The notes beneath the pieces are model-generated. The model worked only from the letters and a program-made list of their open reading frames with translations. It was not told where the DNA came from and did not search any database. From NCBI GenBank assembly GCA_905160935.1, contig CAJHZI010000696.1, positions 514,501-578,500 of the forward strand: 64,000 nt of DNA, read 5' to 3'. The stretch is from Enchytraeus crypticus. Its lineage: Eukaryota > Annelida > Clitellata > Enchytraeida > Enchytraeidae. The first letter of the stretch is position 1. Each line of letters starts with the position of its first letter. Of the stretch, positions 38,396 to 51,602 are shown in pieces. Position numbers and translations under genes: made by a program.

Positions 38396-39283
38396 GTTTA
38401 TATTGATTAGTGCTCTCTCAATTAGCAGATACTTGAGAATCAAATTAAAGAGCTCTCAATCAAAACACTGCTATTTGGCAATGCCGATTGTTCCTCTTCT
38501 TGACACTGATAAAGTGGCACCACTTTGAAATATATTTCATTTAAGATGAATTTCAAACTCAAAGATGAATGAATATAAGTTGATTTCAAACTCTGCAACT
38601 GTCTTTTTCCATTTTTCGACATGCTCCAAAATCTATCAGTGAGAATTTAACCCCTGGTTCCTCACCCGAAGTCGATATCAGGGAAGTTGCAAGAGGACCT
38701 GCAACCTCATATTAGCACGCCAACTGAAGACACTGGTAAATCACCCTGCATTTGGGAGACCGAACAAAATCACGCAATGAAATTAGTATCAGTCCAACGT
38801 CTAAAACATGAGGATCCGCTCAGGCGTAGATTCTCCAGGAATGATTAGTCTTAGCTTGTCCAGCAAAGTTTCATTGCAGTTTCATTGATTAAAGATAATA
38901 TTACAAAAAATTGTAGTGGAAAAAATTCCATTTTGTTGTTGAGTAGCAACATTCAATGGTTCTGTATCATTGTAGATAGACATTTTCGAAATCTTTTTCT
39001 GTAGCTAATTCTATTGTGGTCGCGTAGTTTTTCTACATTAAAGTACAATAAATGTATATATATTCTAAGTATATTAGATATAAAAATAGGTAGGAGTGTT
39101 GCTAGATGATTTAAAGTTTCACTCATATGTAGATATTTTATTAGTTTCAAATTTAAATTTAGTTTTTGTTAAGCTTATTATTACTATTGAATTCTGTCTG
39201 TAAAGTAGTCTTGAAGACCAATTTCTGCCATGACACTGCTATGTAAGATTTCGTTTGTTAATAATAATAATAATAACAATAAC

Positions 39284-39316
<33 letters not shown>
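38396..39316. other. PDE3 intron 3, unique part
   Basis: Contains a reversed SINE-like tail at 38640-38720 and ends in the (AAT)n run at 39263-39315 that flanks LINE copy A1. Nothing else recognised. Confidence 0.5.
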
Positions 39317-39317
<1 letters not shown>

Positions 39318-40003
39318 GTGTCGTGTAGCCGTTAGTTTCCGTTTAGGGGCGAAAATTTGCGAGCCTCGTATATGCCCCTGCGGTCATGAAGTCGACGCTA
39401 TAGGTCTCCACGGCCTCTCCTGCAAACGCAGCTCAGGTAGAATGTCTCGCCATCACAATTTAAATGACTTAATATGGCGAGCACTTTCAAGAGCAGGCAT
39501 CCCTTCCTCTAAGGAACCAAGTGGGTTGTCCAGATCAGACGGCAAGCGTCCGGACGGCTTGAATTTAGTGCCCTGGTGCAACGGTAAATATGCCGTATGG
39601 GACGTCACGGTCATTGACACTATGGCAAACTCCTACCTGAATACGACTTCAGTCACAGCCGGTGGAGCTGCTGTTCATGCCGCCTCTAGGAAGTTGGATA
39701 AATACCGTGATCTGTCCTTAGGCTATGAAGTTGTTCCGGTGGCTATTGAAACCATGGGCCCGATGAATCCCGAAGGAGTTGACTTTATTAATGGCATAGG
39801 CAGACTTATTGCAGAGCAAACCGGCGATAAGCGAGAGACATCTTTTCTTTGGCAAAGGCTTTCCAGGACTTTGCAAAGATTTAATGCAGTCTGCTTCAAT
39901 AATTCTTTTAAGCCGATTGATGACCTCGAGTAGCCGGGCGGCGATTCAGCACATATTGCTTGAATCGTTTTTATCAAACCCCAGGTTCTTTACACCGGGG
40001 TAA
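39317..40003 (+). mobile_element. LINE C-terminus (CCHC + PD-(D/E)XK-like nuclease), copy A1
   Basis: The frame is open from 39346 to the TAG at 39931-39933. It has a zinc knuckle CPCGHEVDAIGLHGLSC (CX1CX9HX3C), then [17 protein letters not shown], then KRPDGLNLVP and VWDVTVIDT, a PD-x15-D arrangement like restriction-like endonucleases of R2/R4-type LINEs. It ends TLQRFNAVCFNN and a short 3' region with a hairpin at 39979-40000. It is flanked by (AAT)n at 39263-39315 and an ATA-rich tail at 40004-40060. The 5' part with the reverse transcriptase is missing. The tail ends about 31 bases before PDE3 exon 4. R4/Dong-like identity is inferred. Confidence 0.72.
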
Positions 40004-40091
40004 AAATATTATAATAAAAATAAATAATAATAATAGTAGTAATAATGCTAATAATAATAGAGAGAACTGAATTTTGCCACCGTATTTCCAG

Positions 40092-40259
40092 ATGGCGCTG
40101 CAGAGACGCCTCAACGTGACGTCAGACTATGATAGCTGTGACTCACCCACAGGAAGTGAGCAGGGAGACGCTTCAGGAGGTCCGGCGTTCAGTTGGTCCT
40201 CTGATCAGGGAGCTGTGGACCAGTCTGCCTCCACAGACCGTTCTCCCAAAGCTAAAAAG
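40092..40259 (+). CDS. PDE3: PDE3 exon 4 (linker, 56 codons)
   Basis: The acceptor CGTATTTCCAG ends at 40091, and the donor is AAAAAG|GTAACA at 40260. It is phase 0 at both ends. The peptide has LNVTSDYDSCDSPTGSEQGD and then FSWSSDQGAVDQSASTDRSP and ends KAKK. VTSDYDSCDSP resembles the vertebrate PDE3A stretch around VTSDYET with serine and aspartate-rich sequence after it. The exon is flanked closely by mobile DNA: the TAA-rich tail of a LINE fragment ends about 31 bases before it, and a tRNA-derived SINE begins about 40 bases after the donor. Confidence 0.88.
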
Positions 40260-40298
40260 GTAACACAAATCTACTGTCAAAGTTAACACAGAATTTAG

Positions 40299-40505
40299 AA
40301 TGTCTTAATAGCGTAGGGGTAACGTTATGAAGTTTTAAATGACAGATCTTTAGGTGAATTGAACCCTTGTGGGTTCGAATCCCGGCCGCGCTGATCTGAG
40401 AGTAAAATCTCGGACATTCACTGGACTGGTTATACGGAAAATGGTCTAAATTGCCTAACGGTTTACACATGTGGTAATAAAAAGTGATAGATATCAACAT
40501 AGATG
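40299..40505 (+). mobile_element. tRNA-derived SINE, family S1
   Basis: GAATGTCTTAATAGCGTAGG begins the head, GGGTTCGAATCCCGG is the B box, and GAGAGTAAAATCTCGGACAT is in the tail. It starts about 40 bases after the exon 4 donor. Confidence 0.8.
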
Positions 40506-41344
40506 ATTATTCACTATAATGCGTGTTTACTATTTTACTTTACAGTTAACTATCAGTTACAGTCAGTTAATTTACTCTCTAAATTAACACTGTAAAGAAA
40601 CTCCCTAAACTAAAAGCAACTCTGTAAATTAACTCTCTAATTTAACTGTTGAAAATGAAATAAAGTAAATTCTAACTGAATGAATTTAGCTCGAGTATAA
40701 TGTTATAATTACTTTTTAAAAATTTAAAATTTAAAATTTAAAAATTACAAATTTGTTTGCTGAATGTATCCAACTTTCTATGTAAACTGTTCAGAAGCAA
40801 GCCCTGTCAAATTGAGGCACAATTAAGCTATCTTTTGTACCCTGGTATGATTACTTGCCGGTTAATTTTAAAACTAACATTAACAAGCTGTATTTATGGA
40901 ACATTACAAAAATAGAATTTACTAATAAATCATTGATTAAATTCTTCCATTCCTTAATTGTTTGATATATTATTTATTTGGACTTAATCAATCAATATAT
41001 GCAATCAAAATTTCAGTCAGGAATTCGAAGAGTAGAAGTAAACTTCTTTTAGGCATCATTATAACAATGAGCAGAAGAATCGGGATGGAGATTTGTAAAA
41101 TTTTGATTTTATACTCCCTAGGTTGTGCAAAGGATTTTGTTTGCACTCCCTATCATCAACTGTACATCCTCCACGTATAATGTGCTGCACAAGACACAGA
41201 GCTATAGCTACATTTTCAAACGTTATTTTAAGGAGTTGCTCTGCCTAGGCTTCAGGAATTGCTACAAAATTTAATCGAATGGAAACGTCTCAAATAGGGG
41301 ATTGATTGATGGATGATATGATGTTTGGCAGAGAGGATTTGAGA

Positions 41345-41410
41345 CAGTCTATTCGTATCCCGGCCCTAGTTAAACTGGGATTCAAGGGAAGATGATAATG
41401 ATGATGATTT
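41345..41410 (+). mobile_element. GAT-tailed 3' end of a dispersed repeat
   Basis: CCCGGCCCTAGTTAAACTGG and GATTCAAGGGAAGATGATAA are followed by GATGATGAT. The same end occurs at 51880-51930 and at the end of the R3 copy at 52370-52412; a reversed trace is at 62480-62535. Confidence 0.55.
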
Positions 41411-42302
41411 TAAGGAGTTGCTCATCATGGCAGAGTTTAGTACCTTTTTATTCATTCAACGGTGACTTCGTGCCTGCAATCAAAACTATATGCGTCAATA
41501 TTTATCCCTAAACTCTAAATTCTATAAGAATTTGTTCGAAGGGCACCAAATAATACGAACAATTAATACTCATAGAGACTACGACATATCTAGATACTGA
41601 TGTAGATATCTAGTGCTAACTTCTGATCTCTAGTCAAAAACTTAATTAAAGTCAACGATTCTATGTCTTTGTTATTCATTGAAATGAGTAGTGAAGTATT
41701 AGAAATAAAATAAAATAAAAATACATTAAGGAGGAATAGGTCAGTAAGTATAATAACTATTGCATTTAACTTTTGCAATGAAATCTGATTTGCAAACATG
41801 TGTTTGCTTTCTCGTTCAGGCAATTGCTACAAATGACCTTTCGCTGAAATTAACCGCTTTCCAACTTAATTGGCAATTTTCTTTTCAGAAATTTCTCGGC
41901 TTATATTTCACGCACAACGTAGGTAAGTTGCATTTGAAATGACATCACCTCTCGGAGCGAAATTCTCATTAAATATGCAACTTCTCTCTTGGATTTGAAA
42001 ACGACTCACGTAGTTTTCTGCAGGTCATTTCTGCTTCGGCAGTTGTGGATTGTAAATGCAAATTAGTTCGTTAGATGAACCTCGCTGGTGTTTCCAGACT
42101 CTGCGATCTTCAAGTACTTTCTGCTTTAATTTAGATTTACAGTCCAGCAGCATCAATCAATCAGTTAGTATGTATATTTATTGAGAGATCTCTAAAATAA
42201 ATGCAGACTTATTAAACTTCACTGGCAAATGAAGAGTCGATACTTCATATGGCGTGTCGGTTAAAGCTTCTAGATCTAGTACGTCACCTAACTATTTGCT
42301 CT

Positions 42303-42490
42303 AAGTTCATCATCATCATCATCAGTCCCGTGCGTTCTGAAGAGAACATAGGGCGGAAACGTTTCTCCATTCGTTCCTGTCTTTAGCAACCCTTACAGCA
42401 TCTTTCCATGAAATTTTCAAAGTTTTCAAATCTTTGTTGATCGTGTTGAACCAAGGACTTCATACTTCAAGGTCTTCCCTTTTCCCTTTT
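42303..42490 (-). mobile_element. GAT-tailed LINE 3' end
   Basis: On the minus strand a frame reads WFNTINKDLKTLKISWKDAV and VAKDRNEWRNVSALCSL, then a (GATGAT)n tail (plus strand 42308-42324). The pattern D-x-x-V-x-x-AKDR-x-x-WR is a frequent C-terminus of LINE polymerases. It lies in PDE3 intron 4. Confidence 0.65.
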
Positions 42491-43284
42491 CCTTGACTTT
42501 TTTTGCTTGATCTAAATTAACTATTCAAATTTTTGTCAGCGACTTATATTATGCTTATATTCTTCTATCGCAGAGTTTTTCGATGATTTAAATCAAACGT
42601 GATTTCTAAATGTTTATTTTTGCAAATTGTTGTTGTAACCAATTCATCAAAGAATCAATAAATCGTTTTCTGCGCGTGCCCCAAGAGGCGACTAAGCTAC
42701 CTAGGGTAGTATCACTCATATTGTTGCTTCATGTCTAAAGTAGCAGTCACATTGCTGCTCATTGTCTAGAGCGGCACTCACATTGCTGCTCTTTGGCTTC
42801 CTGTGTTCCGTTCAGAATGACTTTTTATTGAGAAGAGGAAAAAATGAAAGGATTCGGAGTTTTTGAGAGGAGAAGCATTTGTACACTCCAGGGCTAAAAA
42901 TAAACATAACCTCTAGAAGGAGACATTTTTAAACACAAAAAGACTTTTAGGATTGCTGTGTATTTTTTGTAAGAAATTTCTATCGACCTCAAAGTGGATG
43001 TGATTGTTTTTACTCTGACGTCAAGTGTTGAAAAAAAATTTCGTTTCAAATCTACTTTAATATTCATTGCGTCATTTCTCTTCTCAATTTCGAACGACTA
43101 CTTTGGTGTTAAAGTAACGTGCTAAATCATGCATGTGCTTGATTTTTTACTTAAACGGCGCCAGTTCTGTTCCCGGATGGGTAAAGGAAACAACATTATC
43201 CATTTAAATAAAACCATTTCAACTGCATTCCAAGGTCTTCAATAACTATGCGGCAGGAAACGAGGGTGAGGATATGAAGGGATC

Positions 43285-43442
43285 AATGAATATATTCACT
43301 GGAAAGTGTCAGATGAATCAATGAATTCACTGGAAAGTGTCAGATGAATCAATGAATTCACTTGAAAGTGTCAGATGAATCAATGAATTCATTGGAAAGT
43401 GTCAGATGAATCAATGAATTCACTGGGAAGTGTCAGATAAGT
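43285..43442. repeat. 31-bp minisatellite, about 5 copies
   Basis: Unit GATGAATCAATGAATTCACT plus GGAAAGTGTCA. It lies in PDE3 intron 4. Confidence 0.93.
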
Positions 43443-43849
43443 GATAAAGGAAAGACTTCTATAGGATGCTGATTCAAATTATTAACTATTTTTTATCTCC
43501 ACAGAAATACTCCCTGAAAATATTGAAGCAAAAAAAATATTGAAAATTGCTTAACGTTCGCTTCCTCATCCAAGCATGATATCTGGGACGTTCCCTCAGC
43601 ACACATCACTACAGATCAATTCACTCAGACCACTCCGCAAACGAAATGTGCTGAAGAGAATTAAGGTTCTAAACGAAAGCCGGTCCGGTGATCAAAAACT
43701 GGTCAGGATATATATAATACATATACAGTATTTTTGTAGCTCTAGAATCCACATGTCTATGTCCTTGATCCCTATCAATGCAGGGCCGTTTCTATCATTC
43801 CTTCGATCTATATGTGAATATGTGCTCATTTATTCCTCATTATCTGTCT

Positions 43850-43852
43850 CTT

Positions 43853-43889
<37 letters not shown>

Positions 43890-44820
43890 AGCTCTTTGCT
43901 TTAGAATATTCGCTGCTAGAGCTGGCTTACAAATTAACTAAACATTTTGTGGTGTAAAGACTAGTTTACAAAAAATTCTGAAAACTTGAGTGTAATGTAA
44001 CGTGAAACACTAACTTAAATTACAACCTCGAAGTACTACAGCAGAGCCTTTGTACTAAGAATACAGAAGTTGCACTGAAACTAAATTCGTTTCGTCGTAC
44101 CACGTGTGCCTGAAGCAAATCTCTCGCTATACAATGACGCTAACGAGTCATATGTAATATGATCATCATCAGGGTAAGGCAATTACCTCCGACAGAAGCT
44201 ATAACCTGGAGTGTATAAAGCAAGAGCGAGTCTAACAATGTATCCCAGGAGAAAGAAAATGTAACTCTGATTATGTCACGTCTAGATGAATACGCTTTAA
44301 TGAGTAAAACGTACTTAGTGTGAGAATTGATGTGATGATAAGACGATGATGATAGACAAACTGATCACGTGAAAGGGAATTCTAACTGATCAAGTCTAAT
44401 TTATCACTCTCTAAATTACGGTGAAAAATTAAAAATTCCACTACTTTGCCCCAACTCTCTCCCTCTCTTTATCGCTGTCCCTATCCTCTCTCTCTCCCCT
44501 CTCGCTCTCTCCCTCTCTCTCTCTCTCCCTCTCTCTCTCCCTCCCTATCTCTCTCTCATTCCATTCTCTTCATTATTGTTTTCTCCAACTATTGGCTTTT
44601 ATTTGCTTTTCTCCTCTTCCTCTCTCGTTTCGGTTACTGTTACGTATTGCTGTAATAAAAGTCACATTACTCTTGTAGAACAAAGGACGCGCTGCTATAA
44701 AGCGGAGAGTAACTTAGTGGATAGGCGTGACTTGTGATTGAAAGAACCTCATATCCTGTCCTCTGAGGTCCGTGATCCGGTCGAGTGACGTCAAAGAGGT
44801 GTGCTAAACCGGGTGAAAGG

Positions 44821-44858
<38 letters not shown>

Positions 44859-45050
44859 AATAGAGAAAGAGAGAGAACATGAGATGCACCTAAGAGGATA
44901 ATGTAGAAAAGACGAAAAATTGAAGTAAAATATGTGAAGATAGATAGATAAGGTGAGCGAAAGAGAGGTGTAGATTGAGTAACAGTGATGGAATGAGAAT
45001 CGAGAGATAGAGAGAGACAGAGAGAGAGACAGACATACAGACTCACAGTC
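43850..45050. repeat. CT and GA microsatellite cluster
   Basis: (CT)n at 43855-43890 and 44455-44560, and (GA)n at 44822-44878 and 45005-45035, in PDE3 intron 4. The Ser/Leu-rich ORFs on both strands are repeat translations. Sequence between 43900 and 44440 shows nothing else. Confidence 0.88.
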
Positions 45051-45342
45051 AGAGAGGCCTTGAAGACACAACTGAAATGAAAGAGAAGCGTAGGTATCAA
45101 TTGTTAAATTTGAATGATTAATTTAAACAAATTATTGAAAATGTCGTCATCTTTATTGACTACATTTATTGTTATAATAATTACAAATAATGCGGATCTC
45201 TACGTATTTATATTTTTAATCATTGTTTTGCTCTGGTCACCTAATCTTTAGTTTTCAACGCTCAGCGGTGAGTTCAACATTAAATTCTGTTATATCCGAA
45301 ACCTAACTGTAGAATGTTCTTTTTCCGCTTATAGTTTTTTCT

Positions 45343-45530
45343 CTCTCTCTCACTAGTGTTTTACCATATAGCAGATCCAAAGTATCTATTCCTACTCACG
45401 TGTTGCTTTTCACGCTTCATAAAGAGCAACAATTGATTAACGAACTAATCCTTTCACAGAATGCTCTCCTTATCCACACCCTAACGTAGCCTATATTGCT
45501 GTATAATCCTATTCCAATCACACACTAACT
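45343..45530 (-). mobile_element. Diverged repeat sharing the GA-tailed end
   Basis: CTCTCTCTCTCACTAGTG is followed by TTTTACCATATAGCAGATCC and CACGTGTTGCTTTTCACGCT, related to 62700-62965. It ends about 30 bases before PDE3 exon 5. Confidence 0.5.
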
Positions 45531-45563
45531 TAACTAATATGCTCTATTTATTCTACCCTACAG

Positions 45564-45888
45564 CACGCCACTGACACCCCGGTGGACACAACCGCTTACG
45601 TGGCCACTCGACGCCACTCCACCGCCCCGCGAGTCGGGCTCTTCGACCCAAAAGCCCCGGTGGACCGGTCCCGCCTCGGGGCGTCCCCTCATCGACGTCA
45701 TTCAGCGGCCGTGACCTGCTCCCCCGCCTCGCTCAGGCGCTACGGGGCCTTATCGGGGCTAGGAGACCTGGCTGAGAGCGTAGAGCAAGCTTGCGAAGAT
45801 CTTCTCGAGATGGAGATGCTCAACAAGTGGAGCTATCCAATCTTTGAGCTGTCTGAGAGAGCGCCCAAGAACTGCTTGAGTATGGTTG
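45564..45888 (+). CDS. PDE3: PDE3 exon 5 (linker to catalytic domain start)
   Basis: The acceptor TTCTACCCTACAG ends at 45563. The peptide includes two RRHS kinase-type motifs (ATRRHSTAP and PHRRHSAAV), then LLEMEMLNKWSYPIFELSE and APKNCLSM. The last part matches the entry to the vertebrate PDE3 catalytic region (W-x-F/Y-P-I-F-x-L, then a Cys/Ser and Leu-Ser turn). The donor is ambiguous. ATGGTTG|GTAAAT (end 45888) is the better consensus, but ATG|GTTGGT (end 45884) pairs with another acceptor and gives exactly the same protein. Exon GC content is high compared with the introns. A diverged SINE starts about 35 bases after the donor. Confidence 0.94.
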
Positions 45889-45924
45889 GTAAATTCTGTA
45901 TATTTACCTGTAGAATTTAAGCCT

Positions 45925-46155
45925 GAATGGCTAAAGCTTTGCTCAGTGTACAAAAGCGTTAGATAGCACCATGAAATTTTTAAATGGCTGTTCCTGAGAT
46001 CCTGGAAGCAATTGCCGGTAGAGTTGATCTAAGAGTAACATCTCGGGCATTCACTAGACTGGTAACATGGATAATTGACTAAAATGTCTAATGGTTAAAC
46101 ATATGGTAAAGTGCTAGATATAGTCGGAGCTGATCATTTCATTATAATTTGTTTT
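45925..46155 (+). mobile_element. Diverged SINE S1 copy
   Basis: GAATGGCTAAAGCTTTGCTC, then AAGCAATTGCCGGTAGAGTT in the B-box place (decayed), then GGGCATTCACTAGACTGGTA. It begins about 35 bases after the exon 5 donor. Confidence 0.65.
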
Positions 46156-46483
46156 AACTCATAATTTTAGTCTGCATCTACTTTATTTGCGTATTTACTA
46201 ATTAAGTTTTTGTTCTCCGAGGTGACGTGTCTTATAATGTTGTTTATGCCTTAGAGTAAATATAGGCTAGAGACAAGGTCCAATACTAAACGTCCTATTG
46301 GCTGGGAAGCCATTCAGCCTACTATTTGAATCTATCCCCTACATTTTCGAAAATGTGAATTTGTATTTCAATTGTAATAAACTATATTCTATTTAATTAA
46401 GAAATATTATATATTATTATTTTATTTACTAAATATATTTTTGGCTATATTACAGTTTGAATTTAATTAGAGTGTAAATGTTT

Positions 46484-46722
46484 TAGAATGTCTCAATAGC
46501 GCAATGGTTAAGGGTGTAGATAACGTCATGAAGTTTAAAATGACAGACCCTGAGGTAAATTGAACTCTCGTGGGTTCGAATCCCAGCCGCGCTGACCTGA
46601 GAGTAAAGTCTCGGACATTCACTGGACTGGCAACACGGAAAATGGACTAAATTGCCTAATGGATATAACATATGGTATTAAAAGTGATAGATATCAACAT
46701 AGTTGATCATTCACTTTAATGT
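46484..46722 (+). mobile_element. tRNA-derived SINE, family S1
   Basis: The head has an A-box-like TAGCGCAATGG and a perfect B box GGTTCGAATCC at about 46573-46583. The tail contains GCGCTGACCTGAGAGTAAAG and TCGGACATTCACTGGACTGG. Similar copies are at 40299, 58872, 45925, 13488 and, reversed, 10190. The spacing between A and B boxes is longer than in a tRNA gene, as in SINE heads. It lies in PDE3 intron 5. Confidence 0.8.
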
Positions 46723-47725
46723 GTGTTATTATTATTATTATTATTATTATTATAAATATTTTAAATCATGATACAAGAACTTCCAACGATTGTGACTGTC
46801 ACAGTTTACTTTAATAATCAAATTGCCAGTCATCATGCAATTAATTGTCGACGGTATCCAATCGCGACATTTTCAATACTGCAGTTGTTCTTTTGCACTC
46901 AAATTGTCATATTTAGATATTTGCAATGGTTGAACTAGGCAAATTATTGTTTTAAAAATGACATGAATTTAGAGTAGAGCTTGGAGATATTTAAGGCTAA
47001 TGACGGTATCAAGTTAGGTCGTCATTTAACACTTAAAGCGCAGGCTTTTATATAACGGTTAAACGTTATATAAAAGTTACGTGGTTATATCTGGATAAAA
47101 CCAGGCTTTAAAAACTAGTTTATTTATAGTAACTCTGGGAAATCTAAAATAATATTTAGACTCCTACTTTACCGGATGATGTTACTTATAAAAATCTTTC
47201 AATATCAGAATTAGAGTGCTACTGATTTCCATGACCACAGTGAGAAAAAGAGCATACCTACTCAAATAATTAACTCATGACTGAATATATCTGCGAAAGC
47301 ATAAATTTTAGCCAAAAAATGCAGTAATATCTAAAAAAAATTGGTAATGTAAACCGAACAGAAAACTACCAAAAATGTTGGCTGCTATGGTTCCAGTGGT
47401 CTAGCTTAATGACAGTGCTACTTCGAAATTATTGCGCAATACTTACTGTGGTTTTATTATACCTTTATGGTTTATGCTCATTGAATAAATATTTAACTTT
47501 TTGTGTCTAATTGGAATAAATATTTAACTGCTTGAGCCTAACTGTATGTTCGGAGCACTTTGAAGTGAATTTGGATTTCTATGCATGTCATATAATATTC
47601 ACTGGAAAAGATTTATATAATATTACGTAAACATGTGCGTATAGTAAGTATTATATTATGCAGAGTAAAATATTATACGTTTAATTAATTGTTGGATTGG
47701 TTGTTTGGATCATTGCTATAGGTAG
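46723..47725. other. PDE3 intron 5, second part
   Basis: A (TTA)n run at 46728-46751 follows the SINE. Otherwise AT-rich DNA with no recognised element up to exon 6. Confidence 0.5.
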
Positions 47726-47833
47726 CCCAGAGGATATTTACAGAAGTTGGACTTATTGATACATTTCACATTCCATTAGAATCATTTATCGCATTCTTTC
47801 ATGCTGTAGAGATCGGCTACAACGAAAAACCCT
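47726..47833 (+). CDS. PDE3: PDE3 exon 6 (N-terminal catalytic helices)
   Basis: The chosen acceptor AG is at 47724-47725, paired with the donor at 45889; the alternative acceptor at 47720-47721 pairs with donor 45885. Across the junction the protein reads CLSMVAQRIFTEVGLIDTF and then HIPLESFIAFFHAVEIGYNE, matching the PDE3 helical segment (R-x-F-x-x-x-G-L, F-x-I-P, F-x-x-x-F-x-A-x-E-x-G-Y). The donor CCCT|GTATGT at 47834 leaves one base, T, to start the Tyr codon of the catalytic YHNRIHA motif completed by the next exon. Confidence 0.95.
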
Positions 47834-48732
<899 letters not shown>

Positions 48733-49035
48733 TAACCTTTCTTACAATCTCCGTAATTCCGACTAACCAATTTTCGGTGCTGTTCTGTTACTCGACTGGT
48801 TTAAGTCAATCGTACCGGCTATCCGACGGAATATTAGAGAGCTAAAGGCTGATGGAACAAGGGGGAGCGTATGATAACGGTAATGGTAACTTAGGGGATT
48901 TTATTGATGGATCCTACATTAATCACTCGGTCGCTTCTTTTACTTTAATTGAGCCAAATAAAAATTGACGTTATCGAATTGATGTCAGTAAAAATTAACT
49001 AATTTTATTTGTGTAACTGTATGTGATCTTTCTAA

Positions 49036-49680
<645 letters not shown>

Positions 49681-49879
49681 TAATGGCTAAATAATATATA
49701 TGTCTAAATAGTACTCGATGTTGTCATGTACGATAGTCGCACTCTAACTGTTATTACTATTATTACTAGCTGATATGCATAAGCGCTGTTACAGTATATT
49801 TACTTGTACTGAATATTTAAGTTTTAAACATTTGTCTTCGTCCGAGTTTCGGTGTACTACCAACATTTACTAAGCATCC

Positions 49880-50277
49880 TTCTCAGTTGTATCGTATCAG
49901 TCCTCCTCAGTTGTATCATATCAATCCTCCTCAGTTGTATCGTATCAATCCTCCTCAGTTGTATCATATCAATCCTCCTCAGTTGTATCATATCAATCCT
50001 CCTCAGTTGTATCGTATCAATCCTCCTCAGTTGTATCATATTAATCCTCCTCAGTTGTATCATATCAATCCTCCTCAGTTGTATCGTATCAATCCTCCTC
50101 AGTTGTATCGTATCAATCCTCCTATGTTGTATCATATCAATCCTCCTCAGTTGTATCGTATCAGTCCTCCTCAGTTGTGTCATATCAATCCTCCTCAGTT
50201 GTATCGTATCAGTCCTCCTCAGTTGTATCATATCAATCCTCCTCAGTTGTATCATATAAATTCTCATCAGTATTGAA
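49880..50277. repeat. 24-bp minisatellite, about 16 copies
   Basis: Unit CCTCCTCAGTTGTATCATAT plus CAAT. The length is a multiple of 3, so three long ORFs stay open on both strands. It lies in PDE3 intron 8, so it is not a gene. Confidence 0.95.
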
Positions 50278-50284
50278 ATATAAG

Positions 50285-50530
50285 TCTCCACTTAATGGCA
50301 GTATTTGGTGATATCAGTATGATAAGTGTATTTTATGATATCACTGTGACAAGAGCATGTATTATTTGATAGTTAACCGTTTTAAAGTATTTGATTATAT
50401 CACTATGATAAGGCTATAGAATGATATCACTTTGATAAATATATTTTATGATATCACTATGATAAATGTATTTTATGATATCACTATAATATTTGATGAC
50501 ATCACTTTGATATATGGCAATATCACTGAT
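50285..50530. repeat. GATATCACTATGATAA-type degenerate repeat
   Basis: Units such as ATTTTATGATATCACTATGA, less regular than the 24-bp array before it. Confidence 0.8.
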
Positions 50531-50768
50531 AAGAGTAGATCCTAGATTGGCAGAGGTTGTTTATGTTAAACTAACCCCTATCCATGAATATTCGTAAATT
50601 TGCTGCTCTTAACTGTGAAATTCTTATAAGAAGAACTTTAGTGGTCATTGGAAGCAAATGAGCGCTTCAAAATCTTGCAAACTTTTTCACATTTTAATAA
50701 TTAACTATTGTATAACAGGGATAATTAACTAATAAAATAAATGAACGAATAAAAAAATTAACAAATAA

Positions 50769-51165
<397 letters not shown>

Positions 51166-51184
51166 ATATACATATATAGTATAT

Positions 51185-51335
51185 CTTATAGCCGTGTTGT
51201 GTCCGGGACACTGAAGAATAGATCAACCGTTAACGGCACGTGTCGTAAGAGGCGACAAGTAAGAACTGAGACAGATAACGAAAAGCCACCTCAGAAGCCT
51301 ATCTTTCCAAACCGTAGGCTAAGATATGGATAAGC
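51185..51335 (+). mobile_element. Dispersed repeat R3
   Basis: GTGTCCGGGACACTGAAGAA, then CGTGTCGTAAGAGGCGACAA. The same core with a GTCGTAA-AGGCGAC box occurs at 52225-52410, 11655-11790, 58450-58620 (reversed) and 63110-63260 (reversed). The repeat is spread through the window but I do not know its class. Confidence 0.6.
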
Positions 51336-51537
51336 CTGCTGTAAATGAATTTACTGTATTGATATCTTCTACATTTTGATTTTTAAATTTTAAGAATATT
51401 TACCTTAAGTTTATTCTGCCTATGTTTTTTTTTAATTTGTGTAGTTACCTTCTTTATGTGAGTTGTAATTAAATTGTATGGCTGTCATAGGTTGTAAAAA
51501 TTCAGCAGCACAGATGATAATTAGTAATGGGATTTGC

Positions 51538-51602
51538 TACTTTGACGTCCGTGACATCATCCTTGCTTGAGGAAACGGACGTTAAACCTTTATTTTTATT
51601 AT
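51538..51602 (+). mobile_element. SINE-like tail with GACGTTAAA end
   Basis: TTTGACGTCCGTGACATCAT and TTGAGGAAACGGACGTTAAA end in an ATT-rich run. Related ends are at 55272-55325 and 57893-57950, and reversed at 21424-21500, 38640-38720 and 43548-43600. They share the S2 tail motif but not the S2 head. Confidence 0.5.

Larger units (their letters stand above)
40506..43270. other. PDE3 intron 4, first part
   Basis: AT-rich DNA with the GAT-tailed repeat end (41345-41410) and GAT-tailed LINE end (42303-42490). Other ORFs are short and unsupported. Confidence 0.5.

Noticed and set aside
49852-50291. Three ORFs of 129-144 codons with QLYRINPP-like and LLSCIIS-like repeats
   Set aside because: Translations of an intronic 24-bp array on both strands.
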